Source: Gammaproteobacteria bacterium (GTDB lineage Bacteria; Pseudomonadota; Gammaproteobacteria; Enterobacterales; Kangiellaceae). From it: a stretch of DNA of 64,000 bases. How positions within the stretch are numbered: the stretch's first letter is position 1; the number at the start of each line of letters is the position of its first letter. The stretch is from the NCBI GenBank assembly GCA_013373375.1, contig JABXHY010000044.1, forward strand, positions 1-64,000. Direction: 5' to 3'. Below, in pieces: positions 63,640 to 64,000 of the stretch. The notes under the pieces were generated by a model that was not told where the DNA came from, ran no database searches, and worked only from the letters and a program-made list of their open reading frames with translations. A program made the translations under genes and the position numbers.

Positions 63640-64000
63640 ATGCCTGATATTCCGCTTCCAGCACTGATTGCGTTAGAGCTTACTTTATTGCTCAATTTAA
63701 TATTGGGCGGTGCGCTGTGGTTTACCTTTCGAGAACTTAAGAATGCTCGCAAACGTTTCATGCGTGCCCGTCGAGATGTATCCAAATTAAAGCGTCAGTC
63801 AACCTCAGAAACAGAACAAGAAGACAACTCTCGTAAACTATCATTGTTTCTCGAAGAGCAGCTCGCAGCCACAGACCTTTACCTCGAATCGCTTCAATCA
63901 GAGACCGAAGCATCCGAGTCCGACGATGGCGAGACTGATTCGGAATCGGAACCTGGAGCTGAAAATCCAACCCCGGACTTAAGCTCGATTGATGCCTCTG
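63640..64000 (+). CDS. Single-pass membrane protein with acidic tail, partial at the right end
   Basis: A plus-strand frame opens at ATG 63640 and is still open at the window end. Translation begins MPDIPLPALIALELTLLLNLILGG, a membrane helix (about residues 6-30), then a basic stretch (FRELKNARKRFMRARRDVSKLKR) suited to a coiled coil, then a very acidic Ser/Glu/Asp tail. It is divergent from kbl. No family was recognised from this part, and the C-terminus lies outside the window. Confidence 0.65.
   Translation, partial: MPDIPLPALIALELTLLLNLILGGALWFTFRELKNARKRFMRARRDVSKLKRQSTSETEQEDNSRKLSLFLEEQLAATDLYLESLQSETEASESDDGETDSESEPGAENPTPDLSSIDAS

Noticed and set aside
63531-63970. Two overlapping minus-strand frames upstream of kbl
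   Set aside because: They are antisense to the better-supported plus-strand gene at 63640, with biased composition and no start signals.
1-64000. CRISPR array, tRNA, rRNA or complete insertion sequence
   Set aside because: No regularly spaced repeats, tRNA-like cloverleaf, rRNA segment or transposase frame was seen on reading both strands; short or divergent tRNA genes could be missed without a search program.

Overview
The window looks like chromosomal DNA of a marine-type, AT-rich gammaproteobacterium. The family-level identity is an inference: kbl-tdh, glpE/glpG, ubiC-ubiA, plsB, nfi and elaA are gammaproteobacterial in character, and the many secreted peptidases, the GlyGly-CTERM-like tail and the orphan exosortase-associated enzymes recall the Kangiella/Aliikangiella/Pleionea group. 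No rRNA, tRNA, CRISPR array, intact transposase, integrase or phage module was seen.

Layout. 0-9 kb holds small, mostly uncharacterised secreted or membrane proteins, with an M28 zinc peptidase (3.9-5.6 kb), a CPBP-type intramembrane protease and two small secreted proteins resembling netrin/TIMP-type domains. 9.4-13.1 kb has a class-C beta-lactamase-like hydrolase and an 806-residue protein with a fold-III (ornithine-type) PLP decarboxylase domain joined to an unrecognised C-terminal domain. 13.1-19.1 kb is accessory: a GNAT gene bracketed by near-identical 98-bp repeats, then a one-strand run of small genes (DUF805, zinc ribbon, DUF1871-like, SUKH-like and membrane proteins) with a recurring cgactctga motif in the gaps. 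One gene there carries an A-run frameshift. 19.2-23 kb is a phospholipid-type operon (CDP-alcohol phosphatidyltransferase, CdsA-like, PlsC-like, DedA-like) divergent from an HTH regulator. 23.1-25.4 kb has small genes and decayed remnants.

25.5-30.7 kb is a tight operon reading ABC ATPase, ABC permease, amidohydrolase, DesK-type kinase, DesR-type regulator, in the style of a self-regulated export system. 30.9-33.7 kb is an AT-rich island with two small membrane proteins and a NACHT-type STAND NTPase, the best anti-phage candidate here. 33.7-38.5 kb holds a di-haem lipoprotein paired with a parallel beta-helix lipoprotein, a membrane-anchored AraC regulator and an atypical GspG-like protein. 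39-46.2 kb is a divergent pair: a hybrid two-component regulator (beta-propeller sensor, kinase, receiver, AraC HTH) and an M9 collagenase with PKD/Ig-like repeats and a GlyGly-CTERM-like tail.

46.7-64 kb is mostly housekeeping: YceI, VOC, alkaline phosphatase, nfi, VanZ-like, the exosortase-A-associated ligase/decarboxylase pair, plsB, ubiA/ubiC, a FliL-like protein, glpE, glpG, elaA and tdh/kbl. A divergent membrane protein gene runs off the right end.

The most notable observations are the repeat-bounded small-gene mosaic at 13.3-17.2 kb, the NACHT gene, the decarboxylase fusion, the A-run frameshift at 15.62 kb and the HTCS-collagenase pair. All calls come from reading the sequence; no database search or structure prediction was run.
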